Source: Planctomycetota bacterium
GTDB lineage: Bacteria; Planctomycetota; Planctomycetia; Pirellulales; Lacipirellulaceae
Assembly: GCA_013151315.1 (NCBI GenBank)
Contig: JAADIN010000058.1
Coordinates: 1 to 20,412, forward strand
Length of the DNA: 20,412 nucleotides
Direction of reading: 5' to 3'
Shown: in pieces, positions 1-7,016 of the stretch
Numbering within the stretch: position 1 is the stretch's first letter
How the letters are laid out: each line of letters starts with the position of its first letter
The notes under the pieces: model-generated
Told to the model about the DNA's origin: nothing
What the model saw: the letters and a program-made list of their open reading frames with translations, nothing else
Database searches by the model: none
Made by a program: the position numbers and the translations under genes

Positions 1-111
1 AAACCCTACAACTTTACCTGCTGCAAGCCGATATTACCCACGGGACCGTTGTAATCGTTACAGCCTGCAAACCGCAGACTGCTAGCACTTTTTCTGTAGG
101 GGCCTATTTCG
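1..111. other. upstream region of the porin gene
   Basis: This is the leader before the porin gene. The only signal I can support is a purine-rich AGGGG at 98-102, 9 bases before the GTG at 112 and 12 before the ATG at 115, which fits a ribosome binding site. No upstream gene end or terminator can be recognised in the remaining bases. Confidence 0.4.
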
Positions 112-1671
112 GTGATGCAACAGGCTGTCAAATCACGAGCTTTTGCTTGGCTAGGCTTGGTCTGCGCTGTCCTCTTGGCAAGCACGGCCTTCTCGAGCAG
201 CAACGCTGCTGCCGGGGATACTGCACTCGTGCCGCTACCTCCCGTCGCCCCAACCCCTCCGCTGCAACAGGTCGCCTTTTACAACACCTTTCTGGAAGAA
301 GACGCCTCCAAAGACGACAGCAAAAACACGGTCAACGACCGGCTCGAAATACTCGAGCAGCAGTACACCGACTTGTCGGAAAACTATGAAGAACTCGACG
401 ACGATTATTCGGCCCTAAAGAAAAAATTCAAAAACATGGTCGCGCCGGGCACCGACGCAGCGACCATGAAAGTCGTCGGGCGTATTCACATCGATCATTG
501 GGCCTTCCCCGATACTTCACCCGGTATCAATGTCTTTGAAAACAACGACCCGGCCATCACCCCACAAGACCGCCTCGGCTTCCGTCGAGTCCGTTTTGGC
601 GTCCGAGGCGACCTTTGGGAGAACATGCTTTATCGGATCGAGATGGAATTTGCCGGCGGCAACAACGTCGAATTCCGCGATGCATTTATTGGCATGAAGG
701 ACTTGCCGATTCTGCAAACCCTGCTGATCGGGAACCAAAAGCGACCCTACGGCTTAGACCACCTCAACAGCAGTCGCTACAACGTCTTCATCGAACGGCC
801 CTTTATCATCGAAGCTCTCAATCAGGATGCTCGCCGCCTTGGCATCCAGTCATGGGGCGTCTCGGAAGATGAGGCGTGGAACTGGCGCTATGGCGTGTTT
901 AACCAACGGCTCATCCAGGACGAAGGCCAATACATCAGCGATCACTACCAGTTGGAAATCGCCGGGCGGCTAGCGAATACTTTTTGGTACGACGAAGCTT
1001 CCGATGGCCGCGACTACGGACATTGGGCCATCTCGGGCACCGCCGCGAATCCCGATGGCAGTGGCATCGACGGACGCGCCTCGAACGAAGCACGCTTCCG
1101 CCATCGACCCGAGGCTCGCACCGTCAACCGGTGGCTCGACACGGGTCGCATCGCCGGCGCAGACAACTACGGCATCCTAGGCGTAGAAAACGTCTGGAAT
1201 TTCGGCCCACTCCAACTGGTCGCCGAATACCAAAATCTCTGGCTCGACCGCAACGGCGGCTCCGACCTGCATTTCGACGGCGGATACTTTTACGCTTCGT
1301 ACTTCCTCACTGGCGAACATATCCCTTGGAAACGCTCACGGGGCATTTTAGATCGTGTCAAACCGAACGAAAATTTCTTTCTTGTCGACACCTGCGGCGA
1401 TGGAATTCGTAGCGGCTGGGGAGCTTGGCAAGTTGCCTATCGGCTCTCCTACGCCAACTTCACCGACGACGACATCCTCGGCGGCCGCGGCGTAAGCCAT
1501 ACCCTCGGACTCAATTGGCATTGGAATCCTTTCGCTCGAGTGCAGTTCAACGCAATCTACGGCGAAATTGACGACCGCGAAGGGTTCGACAACGCCGACC
1601 CAGCAAACTCCCTCGGCCCCCTCTCCGGAAATTACACCATTCTCGGAACACGTCTGATGGTTGACTTTTGA
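112..1671 (+). CDS. phosphate-selective porin O/P family outer-membrane protein
   Basis: Probable outer-membrane beta-barrel channel of the OprO/OprP (porin O/P) family, about 519 residues. The N-terminus is a signal peptide: a short basic start, a hydrophobic core (AWLGLVCAVLLASTAF) and Ala-rich residues before cleavage. A charged coiled-coil stretch follows at about residues 65-112, rich in E, D, L and K, and then a barrel region from about residue 120. Typical barrel features are the RRVRFGVRGDLWENMLYRIE segment, the IGNQKRPYGLD segment and a C-terminus ending in an aromatic residue (RLMVDF), the usual barrel-assembly signal. The start may be GTG 112 or the adjacent ATG 115; the AGGGG upstream slightly favours 112. 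The family name rests on the overall pattern, and the substrate cannot be told from sequence: family members carry phosphate, pyrophosphate or other anions. The gene stands apart from the nqr operon by 285 bases. Confidence 0.8.
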   Translation: MMQQAVKSRAFAWLGLVCAVLLASTAFSSSNAAAGDTALVPLPPVAPTPPLQQVAFYNTFLEEDASKDDSKNTVNDRLEILEQQYTDLSENYEELDDDYSALKKKFKNMVAPGTDAATMKVVGRIHIDHWAFPDTSPGINVFENNDPAITPQDRLGFRRVRFGVRGDLWENMLYRIEMEFAGGNNVEFRDAFIGMKDLPILQTLLIGNQKRPYGLDHLNSSRYNVFIERPFIIEALNQDARRLGIQSWGVSEDEAWNWRYGVFNQRLIQDEGQYISDHYQLEIAGRLANTFWYDEASDGRDYGHWAISGTAANPDGSGIDGRASNEARFRHRPEARTVNRWLDTGRIAGADNYGILGVENVWNFGPLQLVAEYQNLWLDRNGGSDLHFDGGYFYASYFLTGEHIPWKRSRGILDRVKPNENFFLVDTCGDGIRSGWGAWQVAYRLSYANFTDDDILGGRGVSHTLGLNWHWNPFARVQFNAIYGEIDDREGFDNADPANSLGPLSGNYTILGTRLMVDF

Positions 1672-1779
1672 ATCTAACCGTTGGTGCGAATCTCCACACC
1701 ACCTCAATTCACTTTTTCACAATGCAAAGCATAGTGTTGCTAGTTCCTTGCCCAAAGTGAATAAACAAATCACTCAGGA

Positions 1780-1840
1780 GCAGGCACCCGCATGGGTTGG
1801 GAACCTGCGAAAAAACGTCAGCAGGCTCCCTACGGGAGCC
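1780..1840 (+). promoter_or_regulatory. candidate structured leader with competing stem-loops upstream of nqrA
   Basis: Two adjacent stem-loops can be drawn. The first pairs GCAGG (1780-1784) with CCTGC (1804-1808) around an inner ACCC/GGGT stem. The second is a perfect 7-bp stem, GGCTCCC (1824-1830) with GGGAGCC (1834-1840), closed by a 3-base loop. GCAGG at 1821-1825 could instead pair with the same CCTGC, so the stems compete. There is no U-tract after the second stem, so it is not a textbook terminator. Whether this is in the nqr mRNA leader or the porin 3' end is unknown. Confidence 0.3.
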
Positions 1841-1892
1841 GGTTTCAAGACGAGTGCCGTTTTATTGGCTCTGGGCTTCTTGACTCTTGCGG

Positions 1893-1918
1893 AGGATTGT
1901 GAAAAAATTCACAATCCT
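1893..1918. promoter_or_regulatory. perfect inverted repeat with CRP/FNR-type half-sites before nqrA
   Basis: An 11-bp arm AGGATTGTGAA (1893-1903) is followed by four A and its exact reverse complement (1908-1918). Inside it, TGTGA (1898-1902) and TCACA (1909-1913) are separated by 6 bases, which is exactly the spacing and sequence of the E. coli CRP consensus core. The centre lies about 51 bases before the nqrA start codon. It may be an operator for a CRP/FNR-family regulator of the nqr operon, or simply an RNA hairpin. The right arm is not followed by a T-run, which argues against an intrinsic terminator. Confidence 0.5.
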
Positions 1919-1956
1919 GGGACCCACCACTTCTGCAACTCAAGCCTACGGCCATC

Positions 1957-3342
1957 ATGACGAGTTTTCACCGTATTACCGAGGGATTGGATCTTCCCAT
2001 CCAGGGCGAGCCTGAGCAGGCGATCTCGGAGAGCCCGCAGGTGAGGCGTGTCGCGCTGGTGGGCGACGACTATGTCGGGATGAAGCCGACGATGGTAGTG
2101 GCCGTCGGCGATCAGGTCCGACTGGGGCAAGTCGTCTTTACTGATAAGAAGACGCCAGGGGTGCAGTTTACGGCTCCGGCTTCGGGGACGGTGAGCGCGA
2201 TCAATCGCGGCGCGAAGCGTAAGTTTGAATCGTTGGTAATCGAGATCGAGGGCGAGGATTCGGAGACAGGGCAAGAGACATTCAACGCGCACCCTGACGA
2301 CAATCTTACTCAGCTCGATCGTCGAGCCGTCTGCGAACAGTTGGTTGCGTCGGGGTTGTGGACCGCCCTACGAACTCGGCCCTATAGTCAGGTGCCGACG
2401 CTCGAGAGTGTGCCGGATGCGATTTTTGTGACCGCGATCGACACGAACCCTCTGGCTGCTGATCCGGCTACAGTGCTTGCCGACCGTCCGGCAGATTTTG
2501 TTGCAGGGCTGGATGTGATGCGAACGCTGACGGAAGGCGACGTCCACGTTTGCAGAAAAGCGGGCTCCGAGATTCCTGGGGAAGACAAAACGACCGTAAA
2601 ATTCCAAGTTTTCGATGGTCCGCATCCGGCCGGTTTGGTGGGCACGCATATTCATTTATTGGAGCCGGTGAGTTCCGCGAAGACGGTTTGGACGGTAGGT
2701 TACCAAGATGTCGTGGCGATCGGCCATCTGTTTCTCACCGGGCGGCTGCTTGTGGACCGAATTGTTTCGCTTGCCGGTCCGCTAGTTTCTCGACCGCGAT
2801 TGATTCGCACTCGACTGGGTGCGTCGCTAGCGGAGATGACCGAAGGGCAATTTAGCGCGGGGCCCGATCGAACTGCGAGAGTCATCTCGGGGTCGGTTCT
2901 GTCGGGACGGCACAGTGCCGAGCCGGTAGACTACTTAGGGCGATTCCACGATCAGATTTCAGTGATTGCCGAAGGGGGAGACCGCGAGCTTTTAGGCTGG
3001 ATGACGGCCGGTCAGGAAAAATTTTCGATAAGACGAATCTTTGCTTCGGCTTGGCAAGGAGAAGCCGGGGCACGCAAACGGTTTGCCTTCAATACAAGCA
3101 CGGAAGGCAGCCGCCGGGCGATGATTCCGATCGGCATGTACGAGCAAGTAATGCCGCTCGACCTGGTTGCGACGCCCCTGCTGAAGTCGCTGATTACCGA
3201 GGATACCGAGTATGCCCAGCAACTGGGCGTGCTGGAACTCGACGAGGAAGATTTGGCCCTGTGTACGTTTGTTTGCCCAGGGAAATATGAGTATGGCCCG
3301 ATGTTGCGAAAGAGCCTGACGACGATTGAACGAGAAGGTTAG
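1957..3342 (+). CDS. nqrA: Na+-translocating NADH-quinone reductase subunit A
   Basis: Cytoplasmic peripheral subunit of the Na+-NQR complex, which moves electrons from NADH to ubiquinone and pumps Na+ across the inner membrane. The N-terminus RITEGLDLPIQGEP matches the family's conserved opening (KGLDLPI.G.P). The barrel-sandwich-like stretch after it (VGDQVRLGQVVF, then FTAPASGTVSAINRGAKR) and the C-terminal cysteines in TFVCPGKYEYGP are also characteristic. At 461 residues it is a little longer than the roughly 445-450 residues usual for the family. The ATG at 1957 is chosen because it puts the conserved block about six residues in, as in other members; no good Shine-Dalgarno is visible before it. 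It opens the operon, but a 180-base repeat-filled gap separates it from nqrB. Confidence 0.95.
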   Translation: MTSFHRITEGLDLPIQGEPEQAISESPQVRRVALVGDDYVGMKPTMVVAVGDQVRLGQVVFTDKKTPGVQFTAPASGTVSAINRGAKRKFESLVIEIEGEDSETGQETFNAHPDDNLTQLDRRAVCEQLVASGLWTALRTRPYSQVPTLESVPDAIFVTAIDTNPLAADPATVLADRPADFVAGLDVMRTLTEGDVHVCRKAGSEIPGEDKTTVKFQVFDGPHPAGLVGTHIHLLEPVSSAKTVWTVGYQDVVAIGHLFLTGRLLVDRIVSLAGPLVSRPRLIRTRLGASLAEMTEGQFSAGPDRTARVISGSVLSGRHSAEPVDYLGRFHDQISVIAEGGDRELLGWMTAGQEKFSIRRIFASAWQGEAGARKRFAFNTSTEGSRRAMIPIGMYEQVMPLDLVATPLLKSLITEDTEYAQQLGVLELDEEDLALCTFVCPGKYEYGPMLRKSLTTIEREG

Positions 3343-3372
3343 TTTTTGAAACGCGGAGAGCGCGGAGGGAGA

Positions 3373-3474
3373 TTTAGCCACGGATTGAACACAGATTGAA
3401 CACGGATCAATAAAAAGTAGAGTCACCCGATTTTTTTTCATCTGTGTTTCATCCGTGTTCAATCCGTGGCTAAA
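3373..3474. repeat. long palindromic dispersed repeat between nqrA and nqrB
   Basis: The left arm at 3373-3407 starts TTTAGCCACGGATTGAACAC, and the right arm at 3440-3474 is its reverse complement for those 20 bases. The next 15 bases are imperfectly matched. The arms enclose about 32 bases. The same word set (AGCCACGGAT, GAACACGGAT, AACACAGAT) recurs at 8258-8360 and 10474-10625. Outside the arms are weaker related words (GCGGAGAGCGCGGAGG at 3352-3367 and the TTAGCGTTGAA at 3501-3511). Such palindromes are dispersed intergenic repeats in many environmental bacterial genomes. In mRNA this would form a stable stem within the nqr transcript. Confidence 0.85.
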
Positions 3475-3522
3475 TCCTTTGTTTTTACGTCTCAGCGATC
3501 TTAGCGTTGAATAGAATATAGG

Positions 3523-4767
3523 TTGCACGTGTTACGGAAAATTTTAGATCGATTGCATCCACTCTTCGGCAAGGGGGGAAGTCTCGAAAGACTTTACCCG
3601 TTGTACGAAGCGGCGGATACGTTTTTGTACACGCCGGCCGACGTGACTCGCTGTGCTTCGCATGTGCGCGACGGGATGGACCTGAAGCGGATGATGTCGC
3701 TGGTCGTGCTGGCGCTGGGGCCGTGCATTTTTATGGCGATGCACAACACGGGCTATCAGGCCAATCTGGCGATTGCCGGTGAGCAGGCAACGGTACTTGA
3801 AACTTGGCGAGAGCCGGTGCTCGAATCGCTGGGACGCGGGCACGACCCGGAGAATTTTTTCGACAACTTCCTTCTGGGCTCGCTCTACTTTCTCCCGATT
3901 TATCTGGTGACCATAGCCGCCGGCGGATTGTGGGAAGCGATTTTCGCCCTGGTACGCAAGCACGAAATCAACGAAGGGTTTTTGGTGACCAGCGTGCTGT
4001 TTCCGCTGACGCTGCCGCCCACGATTCCGCTTTGGCAGGTCGCGGTCGGCATTTCGTTTGGCGTAGTGATTGGCAAAGAAATTTTTGGCGGGACTGGCAA
4101 AAATTTTCTCAACCCGGCGCTCACCGCCCGCGCGTTTCTCTATTTTGCTTACCCCGGTTTTATTACCGGAACGACTCGCGTTGCGGGCGACAGTAGCGTC
4201 GGTATTTGGAGAGCCGTCGATGGCTTTACCGGGGCGACGCCCTTGGGCGCATTGGCCGATGCGAAACCGGGCGAGACGATCCCAATGCTCACCGAGATCA
4301 GTTGGTGGGATAGTTTTTTTGGTTACGTCCAAGGCTCGATGGGCGAGACCTCGACGCTTGCTTGCCTCATGGGTGCGGCGATTCTGATTGCCGCCGGCGT
4401 TGGCTCTTGGCGAATCATGGCCGGCGTCGTACTGGGGGCGACGGCGATGTCGCTGGCGCTTTGGGCAGGTGGCAGCACGGCCCTGATGACGCTGCCGCCC
4501 TGGTGGCATATGGTGATCGGCGGATTTGCTTTTGGAACGGTGTTTATGGCGACCGACCCGGTGTCGGCTGCGATGACCGAGACGGGCCGCTGGTGGTACG
4601 GCGGACTCATTGGCGTGATGACGGTGCTCATCCGCGTAATCAACCCGGCATTTCCCGAGGGCATCATGCTGGCGATCCTGTTTGGCAACACGATGGCCCC
4701 GCTGATCGATTATTTTGTGATCCAGGCGAACATCAAACGAAGGACGGCCCGCTATGACGCAAAATAA
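3523..4767 (+). CDS. nqrB: Na+-translocating NADH-quinone reductase subunit B
   Basis: Large membrane subunit of Na+-NQR that carries covalent FMN and riboflavin and lies on the electron and Na+ path. The start region (PLFGKGGSLERLYPLYEAADTF) and the VRDGMDLKRMM block match the family. The flavin site is the DGFTGAT motif at residues 233-239, with Thr239 as the expected FMN-phosphothreonine (Thr236 in Vibrio cholerae). Several hydrophobic segments cover residues 58-72, 118-145, 172-190 and most of the C-terminal half, and NPALTARAFLYFAYP follows the GKEIFGGTGKNF stretch. At 414 residues it is of normal length. The start is uncertain: TTG 3523 or GTG 3529 both fit, and neither has a clear ribosome binding site. 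It overlaps nqrC by 14 bases. Confidence 0.95.
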   Translation: MHVLRKILDRLHPLFGKGGSLERLYPLYEAADTFLYTPADVTRCASHVRDGMDLKRMMSLVVLALGPCIFMAMHNTGYQANLAIAGEQATVLETWREPVLESLGRGHDPENFFDNFLLGSLYFLPIYLVTIAAGGLWEAIFALVRKHEINEGFLVTSVLFPLTLPPTIPLWQVAVGISFGVVIGKEIFGGTGKNFLNPALTARAFLYFAYPGFITGTTRVAGDSSVGIWRAVDGFTGATPLGALADAKPGETIPMLTEISWWDSFFGYVQGSMGETSTLACLMGAAILIAAGVGSWRIMAGVVLGATAMSLALWAGGSTALMTLPPWWHMVIGGFAFGTVFMATDPVSAAMTETGRWWYGGLIGVMTVLIRVINPAFPEGIMLAILFGNTMAPLIDYFVIQANIKRRTARYDAK

Positions 4768-5599
4768 CATGTCGCAAAATAAGAAGTCTCGCGATACGAT
4801 CGCCCAGACGCTTTTGGTGGCGACGGTTTTGTGTGTCGTTTGCTCCGTGCTGGTCGCCAGCGCGGCAGTTGGGCTCCGCGGCAGACAAGAAGCCAACAAA
4901 CGGCTCGACAAAAAGAAAAACGTCCTGATCGCAGCCGAATTGTTCAACAAAAAAGAACAGGCGGATTCCGAGATTGATGGGATATTTGAAACGTCGATCG
5001 AGCGAGTCCTTATTGACCTCGAGACGGGCGAGATCGCAGATCCGTCGGTTGTTGATCCCGAGACCTACGACCCCCGCGCGGCGTCGCGAAATTCAGAGTT
5101 GAGCTTGCCGATCGAGCCCGCCTCAAAACTAGGCGGCATCAAACGACGCGAAAAATATGCGTTTGTTTATCGCGTGAAGGGCCCTTCGGGAGAGACTGCG
5201 GAGCAGATCACGAAAGTCGTGCTGCCCATTTATGGCAAAGGCCTCTGGTCGACTCTCTATGGGTTCATCGCGATCAGCGTCGACGGGACGACCATCGAAG
5301 GCATCACTTTCTATCAACATGGCGAAACGCCCGGCCTGGGGGCAGAGATAGAGAACCCCAATTGGCAAGGTTTGTGGAAAGGCAAGCAATTGCTTGATAA
5401 GGACAAAGAGATCGCGATTACCGTGATCAAGGGGGCCGTGAACGCAAACAGTGCGGCGGCCGCACATCAGGTCGACGGGCTGTCGGGCGCGACGATTACC
5501 TGTAGCGGCGTAACGCAGTTGGTTCGCTATTGGATGGGCCCCGAGGGTTTTGGCCCCTACCTAGAAAAATTGCGACAGACGGGAGGTTCCGATGGCTGA
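4754..5599 (+). CDS. nqrC: Na+-translocating NADH-quinone reductase subunit C
   Basis: Subunit with one N-terminal membrane helix (about residues 17-40) and a periplasmic FMN-binding domain. The FMN attachment motif LSGATITCSGV is present, with Thr247 as the expected phosphothreonine (Thr225 in Vibrio cholerae). The GETPGLGAEI block, typical of FMN-binding domains in NqrC and RnfG, is at about residues 193-202. The length, 281 residues, is slightly above the usual 255-265, mainly from a polar N-terminal tail and linker. A GAAGGA about 9 bases before ATG 4754 supports this start; ATG 4769 is an in-frame alternative. The start lies inside nqrB and the end overlaps nqrD by 8 bases, so translation is probably coupled. 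FMN attachment would be done by the ApbE encoded downstream. Confidence 0.95.
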   Translation: MTQNNMSQNKKSRDTIAQTLLVATVLCVVCSVLVASAAVGLRGRQEANKRLDKKKNVLIAAELFNKKEQADSEIDGIFETSIERVLIDLETGEIADPSVVDPETYDPRAASRNSELSLPIEPASKLGGIKRREKYAFVYRVKGPSGETAEQITKVVLPIYGKGLWSTLYGFIAISVDGTTIEGITFYQHGETPGLGAEIENPNWQGLWKGKQLLDKDKEIAITVIKGAVNANSAAAAHQVDGLSGATITCSGVTQLVRYWMGPEGFGPYLEKLRQTGGSDG

Positions 5600-6224
5600 A
5601 CCGAAACCAAGAGAAGTACTGCTAGGACCGATTTTTGACGACAATCAGATGATTGGCCGCGTGGTGCTGGGCGTTTGTTCGGCGCTGGCCGTGACAAGCA
5701 AGATGGATACCGCCTTTACGATGGCGATTTCGGTGACGGCCGTCTTAGGCTGCTCGAATGCGGCCATCAGTTTGATTCGCAACTACATTCCGTCGAGCAT
5801 ACGGATCATTGTGCAGATGACGATCATTTCGACCTTGGTGATCTTGGTCGATCAAATACTCAAGGCGTTTGCTTTTGACGTAAGCAAACAGATGTCGGTC
5901 TTTGTCGGGCTGATTATCACGAATTGCATTGTGATGGGCCGAGCCGAGGCGTTTGCGATGTCGCATCGCCCAGGAATCAGTGCCCTCGATGGCATCGGCT
6001 GTGCGCTAGGCTACAGTCTCATTTTGATGATCGTCGCTTTCTTTCGCGAACTGTTTGGCTCGGGCACGGTGTGGGGTTTTGAGGTATTTTCTTTGGTAAA
6101 GAATGGCGGATGGTATGTTCCCAACGGTCTGCTCCTTCTGCCGCCGAGTGCGTTTTTTCTCATTGGCTTTTTGATTTGGGCCCTTCGTACCTGGAAGCCT
6201 GAACAAGTGGAACACGAGGGCTAA
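5592..6224 (+). CDS. nqrD: Na+-translocating NADH-quinone reductase subunit D
   Basis: Six-helix inner-membrane subunit which, together with NqrE, holds an iron centre in the middle of the membrane. Cys29 (VVLGVCSALAVT) and Cys112 (IITNCIVMGRAEAFA) fall at the same positions as the two ligand cysteines of Vibrio cholerae NqrD. The conserved LIRNYIPSSIRIIVQM and RAEAFA blocks are present. The 210-residue length is standard. ATG 5592 is preceded by a strong GGGAGGT Shine-Dalgarno and overlaps the end of nqrC by 8 bases. The paralogous RnfE is less likely because the genes beside it are nqrA-C and nqrE-F. Confidence 0.96.
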   Translation: MAEPKPREVLLGPIFDDNQMIGRVVLGVCSALAVTSKMDTAFTMAISVTAVLGCSNAAISLIRNYIPSSIRIIVQMTIISTLVILVDQILKAFAFDVSKQMSVFVGLIITNCIVMGRAEAFAMSHRPGISALDGIGCALGYSLILMIVAFFRELFGSGTVWGFEVFSLVKNGGWYVPNGLLLLPPSAFFLIGFLIWALRTWKPEQVEHEG

Positions 6225-6228
6225 CGCC

Positions 6229-6837
6229 ATGGAAGAATATCTGAGCATCTTTCTGAAGTCGATTTTCGTCGAGAACATGGCGTTGGCCTTTTTCCTCGGC
6301 ATGTGTACGTTTTTGGCCGTCTCGAAGACCGTGAAAACGGCGCTCGGCTTGGGCATCGCAGTGATCGTGATTCAAACCATCACGATCCCCGTGAACAATC
6401 TCCTGTATCAATATCTGCTCAAAAAAGGGGCTCTTGTTTGGCTCAATCCTTCCTGGGGAGAGGTCGATCTTGAGTTCCTGACACTGATTACGTTTATTGG
6501 CACGATAGCCGCGATGGTGCAAATACTGGAAATGACCCTCGATCGTTTTTTCCCCCCACTTTACAACGCACTGGGGATTTTCTTGCCGCTGATTACGGTC
6601 AACTGCGCAATCCTGGGCGGTTCGCTTTTTATGCAAGAGCGTGACTACGATTTTGCCCAAAGCTGCGTCTTCGGATTGGGCTCGGGGTTTGGCTGGGCAC
6701 TTGCCGTTGCGGCGTTGGCAGGGATACGCGAGAAAATGAAATACAGCGACGTGCCTGATGGGCTCAAAGGCCTCGGGATTACGTTCATGACCGCCGGTTT
6801 GATGGCGTTAGCGTTCATGGCGTTCGGAGGAATGTAA
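6229..6837 (+). CDS. nqrE: Na+-translocating NADH-quinone reductase subunit E
   Basis: Six-helix membrane subunit paired with NqrD in inverted topology. Cys26 (LGMCTFLAVSKTVKTA) and Cys126 (ITVNCAILG) are the expected iron ligands, equivalent to Cys26 and Cys120 of Vibrio cholerae NqrE. The opening MEEYLSIFLKSIFVENMALA is typical of the family, as is GSGFGWALAVAALAGIREK. At 202 residues it is of normal length. ATG 6229 begins 4 bases after the nqrD stop, with GAGG just upstream. The next 179 bases to nqrF are filled by a palindromic repeat. Confidence 0.96.
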   Translation: MEEYLSIFLKSIFVENMALAFFLGMCTFLAVSKTVKTALGLGIAVIVIQTITIPVNNLLYQYLLKKGALVWLNPSWGEVDLEFLTLITFIGTIAAMVQILEMTLDRFFPPLYNALGIFLPLITVNCAILGGSLFMQERDYDFAQSCVFGLGSGFGWALAVAALAGIREKMKYSDVPDGLKGLGITFMTAGLMALAFMAFGGM

Positions 6838-6889
6838 TGGATTGCGGAATTACTAATGACTCAAACTGAAAAGAAGAAATAGGAGATTC

Positions 6890-6965
6890 ACCACAGAGAC
6901 ACGGAGAACACCGAGACAAAAATTACTTCTCAAACATTTCTCCGCGTCCTCCGTGTCTCTGTGGT
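6890..6965. repeat. palindromic dispersed repeat between nqrE and nqrF
   Basis: Left arm ACCACAGAGACACGGAG (6890-6906), continuing with related sequence to 6916, pairs with the right arm ending CTCCGTGTCTCTGTGGT (6949-6965). The first 17 bases of each arm match exactly and the inner part is imperfect. This is a different word set (CACAGAGACACGGAG) from the repeat between nqrA and nqrB but has the same architecture. It is a dispersed intergenic repeat that would form a stable stem within the operon transcript. Confidence 0.8.
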
Positions 6966-7016
6966 TCTGTTTTTTCACTTTGAATAACGACTAATTACCA
7001 ACGACGAACAACTCTC

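Noticed and set aside
1824..1840. Intrinsic terminator of the porin gene
   Set aside because: The stem GGCTCCC/GGGAGCC is followed by GGTTTCAAGA with no T-run, and it lies about 150 bases from the stop codon.
1661..1960. Possible 99-residue gene between the porin gene and nqrA
   Set aside because: It overlaps the porin end, runs through the hairpins before nqrA, has no ribosome binding site and resembles no family.
3544..4950. Minus-strand open frame of 468 codons across nqrB and the start of nqrC
   Set aside because: The opposite strand encodes NqrB and NqrC with all family motifs; the minus reading is rich in R, H and Q, as shadows of GC-rich genes usually are.
5592..6837. rnfE/rnfA (Rnf complex) instead of nqrD/nqrE
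   Set aside because: The paralogues are similar, but the presence of nqrA, nqrB, nqrC, nqrF and nqrM in order, and the NqrD cysteine positions 29 and 112, settle it as NQR.
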